From contig AP017647.1 of the NCBI GenBank assembly GCA_003584625.1, positions 1 through 64,000 of the forward strand: a stretch of 64,000 bases of DNA. The letters are read 5' to 3'. This DNA is from Methanothermobacter sp. MT-2 (lineage in GTDB: Archaea; Methanobacteriota; Methanobacteria; Methanobacteriales; DSM-23052). Below the pieces are notes generated by a model. It saw only the letters and a list, made by a program, of their open reading frames with translations, searched no databases and was not told the DNA's origin. This document shows positions 57,070 through 64,000 of this stretch, piece by piece; position 1 is the stretch's first letter, and each line of letters begins with the position of its first letter. The position numbers were made by a program, and so were the translations under genes.

Positions 57070-58653
57070 ATGGGATTGAAACATTGGATTGAAAGGATAG
57101 CCGATAAACTTAAAAAAATGGACATAGAAGAACATGTCATTGCCAGTGGAACCTCCATATCAGGAGCCATACATATTGGGAATTCATGCGACGTTTTCAT
57201 AGCCAACGCCATAACAAAAAGCTTGCTAGAAGATGATTTAAACGCCAAGACGATCTGGGTAGCTGACGACCATGATCCTCTACGTAAGGTACCTTATCCG
57301 CTCCCTGAAAGTTACAAGGAATATCTTGGAATACCATACTCTAGGATACCATGCCCAGAAGACTGTTGCGGGGGATTCGTCGAACATTTCCAAAAACCAT
57401 TCCTTGAAAGTCTCAAAGAGTTTAATATAAAACTTGAAGCATATTCTGGAGCCCAAATGTACAAGGATGGATCATACAACGAATACATCCGCATCTCCCT
57501 TGAAAAGGCAGATAAGATAAGGAGAATATTCAACAAGTATCGTGAAAATCCCCTCCCAAAAGACTGGCTACCATATAATCCCATCTGTGATAAATGTGGT
57601 AGAATAAACACAACCTATGCATATGATTTCCATGGTGATAAAATCTCTTATAATTGTAACTGTGGATTTAATGGTGAAACAGATATCAAAATGGGAAATG
57701 GTAAACTTACTTGGAGGGTGGAATGGGCTGCGCGATGGAAAATGTTAAATGTCACCTGCGAACCATTCGGTAAAGATCATGCGGCAAGCGGAGGATCCTA
57801 TGATGTCAGCAGCGAAATATCCAGGGAAATATTTGATTATCCACCACCCTACCCTGTACCATATGAATGGATAACCTTCAAAGGAGAGGCCATGTCAAAA
57901 TCAAAGGGCATATTCTTCACACCAGGACAATGGCTAGAAATAGGACCTCCAGAAAGTTTGAATTATTTCATATTCAGGAGCAAACCAATGAAACACAAGG
58001 ACTTCAACCCTGAAATGCCATTCCTAGACTTTATGGACCAATTCGACCGCACAGAAAGAATATACTATGGCATGGAATCAGCCACGTCAAAAAAAGAAGA
58101 AGAAAAATTGAAGAGGATCTACAAGACATCTATGATACAAGAATTTGAGGACCTGCCATTACGTCCATCCTATAGGTTCATGGTAGTGGCCTATCAGATA
58201 GCCGGCGAAAACCTTCAGAGAATCTATAAAATCCTCAAGAAAAATTCACAATTACCCCCAGAATTCGATGATAAAAACTTAAATGATCTGAAGAATTTTC
58301 AAAGAGAACAACTCATTGAAAGAATAGAACACGTGAAAAACTGGCTGGGAAAATACGCCCCAGAAATGGTGAAATTCCAAGTCCAAGAAAAACTACCCCC
58401 AGTAGAACTATCAAAAGAACAAAAAATGTTCCTCAGCGAAGTCGCTGACATCATAGAAGAAAGAAAATTAACTGCAACAGAACTACACGACGAAATCTAC
58501 AAGACACTGAGAAAACACAACCTAAAACCAAGAGAAGGATTCCAGGCAATCTACAAAGTCCTTATAGGGAAAAAGATGGGTCCAAGAGCAGCATCATTCC
58601 TCCTATCCCTTGACAAAGAATTCGTCATAAAAAGACTAAAACTGGAAAAATGA
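57070..58653 (+). CDS. lysS: Lysyl-tRNA synthetase, class I
   Basis: Class I LysRS, the form used by most euryarchaeotes. 527 residues. The HIGH motif appears as HIGNS ([11 protein letters not shown]) and the KMSKS loop as [11 protein letters not shown] zinc-type CDKCGR...CNCG pair lies near residues 175-200. The start is the ATG at 57070, directly after a GTG. The stop overlaps the start of the UGSC-family gene (ATGATG), showing translational coupling. Confidence 0.96.
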   Translation: MGLKHWIERIADKLKKMDIEEHVIASGTSISGAIHIGNSCDVFIANAITKSLLEDDLNAKTIWVADDHDPLRKVPYPLPESYKEYLGIPYSRIPCPEDCCGGFVEHFQKPFLESLKEFNIKLEAYSGAQMYKDGSYNEYIRISLEKADKIRRIFNKYRENPLPKDWLPYNPICDKCGRINTTYAYDFHGDKISYNCNCGFNGETDIKMGNGKLTWRVEWAARWKMLNVTCEPFGKDHAASGGSYDVSSEISREIFDYPPPYPVPYEWITFKGEAMSKSKGIFFTPGQWLEIGPPESLNYFIFRSKPMKHKDFNPEMPFLDFMDQFDRTERIYYGMESATSKKEEEKLKRIYKTSMIQEFEDLPLRPSYRFMVVAYQIAGENLQRIYKILKKNSQLPPEFDDKNLNDLKNFQREQLIERIEHVKNWLGKYAPEMVKFQVQEKLPPVELSKEQKMFLSEVADIIEERKLTATELHDEIYKTLRKHNLKPREGFQAIYKVLIGKKMGPRAASFLLSLDKEFVIKRLKLEK

Positions 58654-59141
58654 TGATCCTAAGTCCACTCGCAGAAACAGAAAAAAAAGAAACCAGTATA
58701 AACAAGATAGGGAAAATAGAGAAAATCACCCTATTCAACAATACAAAACCCAACGCAGACATAATACTCGAAGAAATCCCAAAAAACCTAAAAGGTAATA
58801 TAAAAATCTTAAGATCCACAAAACCCGCAGGAGCACCCGCAACAGACAAAAAAATACAAGAAGCAGCACAATCAGACCTCTGCATACTAGCACTTGGAGA
58901 CTGCGGATCCTGCACAACATGGCTCATACTAGACGCCCTACGCCTCGAAAAAACAGAAACCCCAACCATAACCATCTGCTCAGACAAATTCAGCAAATTC
59001 GCAAAAGAACTAGCCACAGCACACGGAGCACCAAAGCTCAGGATAGTCGAAATAAAACACCCAATAGCCGGCCTAGAAAAACAAAAAGTTATCAAAAAAA
59101 CAAAACAGACAATAAAAGACATCAAAAAACACATACGGTGA
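58650..59141 (+). CDS. UGSC-family protein, cysteine form
   Basis: 163 residues. The motif [19 protein letters not shown] has CGSC at residues 85-88 followed by a tryptophan, which is the cysteine version of the UGSC motif of a poorly understood selenoprotein family. The fold looks like alternating strands and helices (a Rossmann-like domain). A redox or sulfur role is possible from the CxxC pair, but no reaction is known to me. It overlaps the end of lysS and lies six bases before its likely partner gene. Confidence 0.75.
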   Translation: MMILSPLAETEKKETSINKIGKIEKITLFNNTKPNADIILEEIPKNLKGNIKILRSTKPAGAPATDKKIQEAAQSDLCILALGDCGSCTTWLILDALRLEKTETPTITICSDKFSKFAKELATAHGAPKLRIVEIKHPIAGLEKQKVIKKTKQTIKDIKKHIR

Positions 59142-59147
59142 AAGACA

Positions 59148-60221
59148 ATGAAGGGATGCGGATGCTACATCAACCCCCAACCTGATTCTCTCGAAAAAAT
59201 AAACATGGAATTCTACCAGAAAGGCTTCACTGACGGCTTACCCATCATACCACCCACACCAGAAAGAGTGGAAAAATTCTACAGATATTCCCTAAAGGAT
59301 CCAGAGGATGTTATAGCAGTTTTACCACCACGAAATGGTAAAGCAACCATAGAAAAGATCGCGGTAAACGCGGTCATGGCAGGATGCCCTCCACAGTTAA
59401 TGCCATTCCTTGAACATGCCATAATGGCCATCACAGAAGAAAAATTCAACTTAGCAGCATTAAATGCAACGACACATCCAATAGCAGTTGCCATAATAAT
59501 CAACGGGCCAATGAAAGACGAGATAGGATTCAATTATTCAACAGGATGCCTCGGCCCTGGAAACCTTGCAAACGCAACACTTGGAAGAGCCCTAAGACTC
59601 TGCTTAATCAATATTGCAGGGGCCATGCCAGGGGTGGGGGATCATGCTACCATGGGGTCTCCTGCAAAATACACTTACTGTTTTGCAGAAAATGAAGATG
59701 AAAATCCTTGGGAGCCATTACATGTTGAAAGAGGCTTCCCAGAAAATTCAACTACAGTGACGGTCATGGGTGCAGAAGCTCCATACAATGTAAACGACCA
59801 TAGAAGTATTAAGCCAGAGGATATACTAGACACAATAATACATACTATTTCAACTGCTGGTTCAAATAATAGTCACGTGCCGGGTGAAATATTAGTTATA
59901 ATGGGTCCAGAGCATGCAAATTCCATTGCAGATGAAGGTTGGGAAAAGGAAGACGTGAAAGATTATATACATGAAAATGCCATGGTTCCATTGGATTTGG
60001 CTGATAGGGGTGGTCGTTCATTCGATAAAAAGCTTGCTGAGGATAATATGGTGCGGATAACACGCTCAAGGGATGATATAGTGATAGTGGTTGCTGGTGG
60101 GATAGGTAGACACACACTTGTAGCGCCTGGATTCGGAGAATCTTCAAAATCCATTACCAAACCTTTAAAATTAAAAAATGGGCCCTATGCAACCTCCATA
60201 GAAAATTACTTGAAAAGATAA
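59148..60221 (+). CDS. UGSC-associated protein of unknown function
   Basis: 357 residues, cytoplasmic. It opens with a cysteine pair ([11 protein letters not shown]), then [16 protein letters not shown], an [18 protein letters not shown] block and a [19 protein letters not shown] block, which look like conserved active-site stretches with cysteines and glycines. The end is [18 protein letters not shown] recognise it as the usual neighbour of UGSC-type proteins, not by a known reaction. The six-base gap to the preceding gene implies the two act together. Confidence 0.7.
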   Translation: MKGCGCYINPQPDSLEKINMEFYQKGFTDGLPIIPPTPERVEKFYRYSLKDPEDVIAVLPPRNGKATIEKIAVNAVMAGCPPQLMPFLEHAIMAITEEKFNLAALNATTHPIAVAIIINGPMKDEIGFNYSTGCLGPGNLANATLGRALRLCLINIAGAMPGVGDHATMGSPAKYTYCFAENEDENPWEPLHVERGFPENSTTVTVMGAEAPYNVNDHRSIKPEDILDTIIHTISTAGSNNSHVPGEILVIMGPEHANSIADEGWEKEDVKDYIHENAMVPLDLADRGGRSFDKKLAEDNMVRITRSRDDIVIVVAGGIGRHTLVAPGFGESSKSITKPLKLKNGPYATSIENYLKR

Positions 60222-60585
60222 TCTTCACAAAAAAAACAACAGTTTATTCTTTTGTAAGAAAAACAGATAACAGCAAATGATCCCCCTAAAAAATGCTTTT
60301 ATGACTTGGCCATTCTATGATAAACTTTCAATTAAACCACCCAAAAAGAAAATTATGGCCGTAATTCATTGAAAAAAGTGATGACAGCAATGTGATTGTT
60401 TAATTTGCCCTCTGATCCTTTTTTAACAAGAAAAAAACCAAGTGATTTTATCAGTTAAGGATGTTAACTATATTTGTGTATCTATTACGAAGTAAAATTA
60501 TTAATGAGAAATGGTCAATAGAGTTAAATTTAGGGTTAAATTATATTTTAATATACAATTTAGCCATCTAAAATTAAATATAGGC

Positions 60586-60705
60586 TCATATTGAAGGATA
60601 TTTATTAAGCTGCAATGCTAATTCCATGGTGTCTAACATGTCGTCATGTTTACCTTGGGGGAAGTAGACATATGCATTTATGAAATCTCTAATTTGGGAC
60701 GCACT
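60586..60705 (-). pseudogene. Fragment resembling the C-terminus of a terminase large subunit
   Basis: The frame after the stop at 60706 reads SASQIRDFINAYVYFPQGK followed by HDDMLDTMELALQL, ending at 60586. A pattern of FP-x-G-K-H-D-D-x-x-D-x-x-x-x-A is typical of the nuclease domain end of viral terminases. No start, ATPase domain or other viral genes remain. It is likely a provirus trace. Confidence 0.45.
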
Positions 60706-60966
60706 TCAGGTAATAGCATTTAAACTTACCTCAAAGTTATTTGAAAGCCACTCTATCACCTTTTCAAGTGGTTCATCAAATGCCTTTGCTATAAATTCTC
60801 GAAATAAACCATCAATTCAATTATTATCAAATTACCAGTACCTAGAAGATCTAATCACCTGATTTAGTACGGACTTGCTCAAAATGATTAATATATCTTG
60901 CCCAAGAATTATTGGATTATATTTTATCCACTTTTCTAAATCATTTTCAACCACTCGGACTGTCAA
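60706..60966 (-). pseudogene. Decayed NucS/DUF91-like endonuclease gene
   Basis: Pieces in three frames follow in order: VRVVENDLEKWIKYNPIILG and QDILII (60966-60883), EQVRTKSGD (60880-60854), LDLLGTGNLIIIEL (60854-60789), then AKAFDEPLEKVIEWLSNNF and EVSLNAIT (about 60800-60709). Together they match the NucS/DUF91 pattern of a terminal EDLE helix, the IDLL...IxIEL nuclease core and a WLS...INAV tail. At least two frameshifts and an internal deletion have destroyed it. The ~880-base stretch 60222-61102 holds nothing else I can support. Confidence 0.5.
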
Positions 60967-61102
60967 AATATCATCCTATTTAAATCTACATTTTATTCAA
61001 TGGCCTTTATTCTGCGAAGAAAAATTTGGCCATGAATCCATGAAAGCCCCCTCTGCTGTTTAAAAGAATGATTTAATTTCAGCTCAGAATCCATAAAAAA
61101 TT

Positions 61103-61612
61103 TTAATTGGCTAGTTTTAATTTCTTTAGACACTTTTTACAGAACATGTAAGTTTTTTTGTCCGTATCTATGATGCTGTTGCTGAAATACATTACACAAA
61201 ATGGATTGCTGCAATGGGCTAATCCAAAGGTGTGGCCGAGTTCATGTATGGCTTCTTTCAGCATTCTTTCTATGAATATTTTCTTATCTGGATGTTTTAA
61301 TCTGTACAGGGATATTATGGCAAATTTTCCAGGGGATTCTGCTTCTCCAAATACGAAATTTAGACCTGGTGCATATAAATCTGCGTCGGTTATCCCTAAT
61401 ATGCGATCAAAGTCTTCTTTTATGACACTCTTTAAAAATAATAGTATTTTTGTTGAATTATATTGACCTCTTAGTGGATTATAGGCATGTTCTGGAATAT
61501 CTAAAAATTGGCTAGAGATTATAGTTTTAGTGTTAAGAGTTTTACTTATAGAGTTTTTCAGGATTTCTAGGATTTTTCCTTCAATTTTTCCAATTGCTTG
61601 TATAAGTATCAT
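61103..61612 (-). CDS. amzA: Archaemetzincin zinc protease
   Basis: 169-residue putative metzincin peptidase. The zinc site is HELGHTFGLAH at residues 123-133, with Glu124 as the catalytic residue. Four cysteines (134, 139, 158 and 161) in the pattern CxxxxCVM...CxxC form the structural zinc site typical of archaemetzincins. No signal peptide, so it probably acts inside the cell; the natural substrate is unknown. It lies 24 bases downstream of nrdD on the same strand. Confidence 0.93.
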   Translation of the reverse strand: MILIQAIGKIEGKILEILKNSISKTLNTKTIISSQFLDIPEHAYNPLRGQYNSTKILLFLKSVIKEDFDRILGITDADLYAPGLNFVFGEAESPGKFAIISLYRLKHPDKKIFIERMLKEAIHELGHTFGLAHCSNPFCVMYFSNSIIDTDKKTYMFCKKCLKKLKLAN

Positions 61613-61636
61613 TGCGTTCTGAGTTAACCCTTTAAT

Positions 61637-63952
61637 TTATAGGTTGTAGCGTTTTCTGTCGAGTAGTTCTTGTCTTTTGCCTTTGTTCCATCCTCCGCTT
61701 GATGATTTGGCTCTTCCGACCTGTTGCACGTATCCTGTTATGCGGTCGTACCATTCTACTTCATCTTTTTCGCCGCAGTTGGCGCAGGTTTCCTGTAATC
61801 CCCTCATTAGGGTTTTACATCTGAGACAGAAGCTTAGGGTGTTGCTGTAGGCCCAGAATCCTATGTCTGTATTTTTGCAGATGTTTTTTGTGAATTTTTG
61901 GAGGGCTTGGGCGTCTGGTTGTGCTTCTCCAAGCCATGCATGGAATATGTGTCCTCCTGGTGTTATTGGATGATATTTTTCCTCTATTCTTATCTTTTTC
62001 ACAATATCTACTTCGGAGTCTACTGGGACGTGACTTGAATTGGTATAATAGTATGAGTCTTCCTTTCCTTGGAGTATGGCCTTTTCACTGTGTAATTCAC
62101 TGTCTAGCATTGCGAATCTGTGGGCTGTGCTCTCTGCTGGCGTCTGGAGGACGCTCCATCGCAGTCCTGTTTCTTTTTTGAGTTCCTGGGCGCGTTCATA
62201 TAAATATTTTATTACCTTGAGTCCGAATTTGTTGGCATCAGGATCTGTGATGCTGTTTCCTGTATGATATTCTAACATTTCGTTTAAGCCGACATATCCA
62301 AAGCTTAGGGTTGCATTTTCTATCCTATAATAGTTTTCGCCTTCAATCTCTTGTGTGAGGAATGGTAATAAATTATAGTCGTTTAGACATTCAAGGGCCT
62401 GTTCTCTTCTCAATTTTAACACGTCTATTGCAAGATCTAGGTATTCGTCTAGATAATCGAATATTTCATCGTCGTCTTTTGCCTGGTAGGCTATTCTTGG
62501 AAGGTTTAATGTTACATATGCAAGGTTTCCTGTTCTGAGACAATCTTTTTCCCAGTCTCCTGTCCAATTATCTGATAAGAGTGTTCTGCACCCCATGTAA
62601 TTGGACATTTCGCCCCTGTAATCTGCTAGCATGTTAACAAAGTATGCTGTCCCATACTTAGCAGCTAATTCATGTACAAGGTGTAGGTCATCTTCAAATT
62701 CGTCCTTGAGGGTTTCCCTGCGAATAACATAGATTGTGTTCGGGAATAAGTGGGGTTTGCCATCAGCGTCTCCTTCAAGGAGCACTTCAGTAAATGCCCT
62801 TGTAACTTGCCTAGCCTCTTCATAAAAGTCTCCGTAGACTCCTACGTGTTCGCCTCTGGGTCCGTAGGCCGGTACATCTAGTAGGAAGTCTGGTACTGCG
62901 AATTCTAGGTTTATGCTTGTGAATGGGACTTGGCTCCCTCTTGCGGCGTATGCCATGTTTAGGTTGAATATGAACATTTGCACTGCTTGTTTTATCTCAT
63001 CATAGGATAGGTTGGCGGCGAATGGTGCTACGAATACGTTCCAGAGGCTCATGGCCTGGCCGCCTGACATGTTCTGTTGGGCTGCTAACATTATCTCCCC
63101 GGCATGGTTCATGAGGGTTTCAAGGTGTTTTGGCGGTCCGGCGACTGATGTGTGGTCTCCTGTGCCGTCGACTTTGAGGCCGTGTTTTATGAATAATCTT
63201 AGATCATGTTGCAGGCAGTTTAGTGGTCGGGCCGCGAAGAATTCTAGGTCGTGTATGTGGATGTCTCCTGACATGTGTGCGTCTGCTAGGCGGTGTGGTA
63301 GTATGTGGAGTAGGGTGTATTGTTTGAGTGCTTCGTCGGCTACATATTTGTGGACTGTTTCTGGGTTGTGTATCATGTTTGCGTTGTCTCTGGAGCCTTG
63401 GGTTATGAGTTCTGTTATGTTGTATACTGGTATTCCGAGTCTGGTGTATTTTTTTCTTAGGGTTTCTAGGCCGTGTTCGATGAGTTTGGTGTTGACCATT
63501 TCCCTTATCATTGGTGCTGTGAGGTATTCTACGTTGAGTTTTTTGAGTTCTTTCCAGACTTCTGTTGCTATTTTTTCTGCTAGATGTGGAGTGGCCCCTG
63601 CTTCTTTGATTAGGCTGTTTTCTATTTTTTTCTGGTCGAATGGTTCTATTGTGTCTCTTGATGTTCTGACTTTTAGTTTTCTGGCGGCTAGGTATTTGTC
63701 TGCTGTTTTTTCGTCGATATCTTTTAGTGAGGTGTATACTAGCATTTTTATTTCTTTGGTTGATATTCCATCATAGGCTGATTTAGCTACTTTTGAGGCT
63801 ATTTTTTCAGCTGCCCAGAGGGGTGAGCCTACCATTAAAAGCGATTTAACGAGTTTTTCGTGGCTGAATTTTTCTCTTATTCCATTGTTTTTCAACACGC
63901 CGATATCCGCTTTTGAAGGAAGCGCGGCTAAAACGTGTGAATCTTTAATCAC
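61637..63952 (-). CDS. nrdD: Anaerobic (class III) ribonucleoside-triphosphate reductase
   Basis: Glycyl-radical enzyme reducing NTPs to dNTPs without oxygen. About 771 residues. It has an N-terminal ATP-cone repeat region (about 25-170), then the barrel with HDLEFFAARPLNCLQHDLR and GGQAMSLWNVFVAPFAAN. A C-terminal zinc site CLRCKTLM...CANCG precedes the glycyl radical motif RITGYV (Gly at about 740) and the closing WNKGKRQELLDRKRY. I favour the GTG at 63952 because GGTGAT lies three bases before it; the frame is open to 63970. The activase NrdG is not in the window. A TATA-like AATATATAATT is at about 63978-63990. Confidence 0.94.
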   Translation of the reverse strand: MIKDSHVLAALPSKADIGVLKNNGIREKFSHEKLVKSLLMVGSPLWAAEKIASKVAKSAYDGISTKEIKMLVYTSLKDIDEKTADKYLAARKLKVRTSRDTIEPFDQKKIENSLIKEAGATPHLAEKIATEVWKELKKLNVEYLTAPMIREMVNTKLIEHGLETLRKKYTRLGIPVYNITELITQGSRDNANMIHNPETVHKYVADEALKQYTLLHILPHRLADAHMSGDIHIHDLEFFAARPLNCLQHDLRLFIKHGLKVDGTGDHTSVAGPPKHLETLMNHAGEIMLAAQQNMSGGQAMSLWNVFVAPFAANLSYDEIKQAVQMFIFNLNMAYAARGSQVPFTSINLEFAVPDFLLDVPAYGPRGEHVGVYGDFYEEARQVTRAFTEVLLEGDADGKPHLFPNTIYVIRRETLKDEFEDDLHLVHELAAKYGTAYFVNMLADYRGEMSNYMGCRTLLSDNWTGDWEKDCLRTGNLAYVTLNLPRIAYQAKDDDEIFDYLDEYLDLAIDVLKLRREQALECLNDYNLLPFLTQEIEGENYYRIENATLSFGYVGLNEMLEYHTGNSITDPDANKFGLKVIKYLYERAQELKKETGLRWSVLQTPAESTAHRFAMLDSELHSEKAILQGKEDSYYYTNSSHVPVDSEVDIVKKIRIEEKYHPITPGGHIFHAWLGEAQPDAQALQKFTKNICKNTDIGFWAYSNTLSFCLRCKTLMRGLQETCANCGEKDEVEWYDRITGYVQQVGRAKSSSGGWNKGKRQELLDRKRYNL

Positions 63953-64000
63953 AAAATCACCACTTTTCAAGTGCGAATTATATATTTTTTTTGGAGGTGG

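Noticed and set aside
60875-61063. Plus-strand 62-codon frame near the nuclease remnant
   Set aside because: It is antisense to the better-supported NucS-like fragments and shows no family pattern.

Overview
The window reads as chromosome from a hydrogenotrophic, pseudomurein-walled methanogen of the Methanobacteriales, most like Methanothermobacter but AT-richer than the best-known species. The evidence is a complete tungsten-type formylmethanofuran dehydrogenase operon (fwdHFGDACB), hdrA, a coenzyme F390 synthetase-like ligase, NrpR, class I lysyl-tRNA synthetase, DNA polymerase D, a multi-OB RPA, RadA, an archaeal-type S-adenosylmethionine synthetase and two secreted proteins with pseudomurein-binding repeats. 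Many starts follow the Shine-Dalgarno sequence GGTGAT(C) by only 2-6 bases, and several start codons are GTG or TTG.

Layout. 1-12.8 kb holds polC (DP2), secG, purB, a Cu+ P-type ATPase coupled to an amidohydrolase, a secreted beta-helix protein, and truD with the small subunit of phosphomevalonate dehydratase. 12.8-19 kb is accessory: a frameshifted zinc-ribbon gene, a 900-base gene-poor stretch with hairpins, two secreted proteins joining pseudomurein-binding repeats to different hydrolase-like domains, a PaaK-type ligase and a tRNA-Arg. 19-29.5 kb is a molybdopterin/tungsten block: moaA, mobB, a formate dehydrogenase with a NuoG-like N-terminus, then the seven-gene fwd operon ending in a clear hairpin terminator. 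29.5-33.5 kb carries a frameshifted glutaredoxin, a small conserved gene coupled to a 31-residue membrane peptide, nrpR, a decayed CPBP protease and a polyprenol-kinase-like gene.

33.5-50 kb is housekeeping on the minus strand: mat-ileS-purL in a probable operon, glyA with a DmrX-like flavoprotein, hdrA followed by a DUF169 gene, an AEC permease, radA and RPA. 50-53 kb has NuoE/NuoF-like subunits and a divergent fdhD-like gene. 53-60.2 kb has hxlB, a ModE/LysR-like regulator and a tight plus-strand operon (sugar kinase, thiC, lysS, a UGSC-motif protein and its partner). 60.2-61.1 kb is a graveyard with a NucS/DUF91-like pseudogene and a terminase-like tail; archaemetzincin and anaerobic ribonucleotide reductase close the window.

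The genes suggest a cell built around CO2/formate and H2. Fwd makes formylmethanofuran, HdrA belongs to the electron-bifurcating heterodisulfide reductase, and moaA/mobB/fdhD serve pterin-cofactor enzymes. The least expected elements are: (1) a possible three-part NuoEF plus NuoG-like formate dehydrogenase split over two loci, (2) an HTH-ferredoxin protein at the head of the fwd operon with two operator-like palindromes flanking its TATA box, (3) two cell-wall-targeted candidate hydrolases, (4) a UGSC-family pair of unknown function, and (5) an FdhD homologue lacking the usual cysteine pair. No CRISPR array, intein or intact mobile element was seen.
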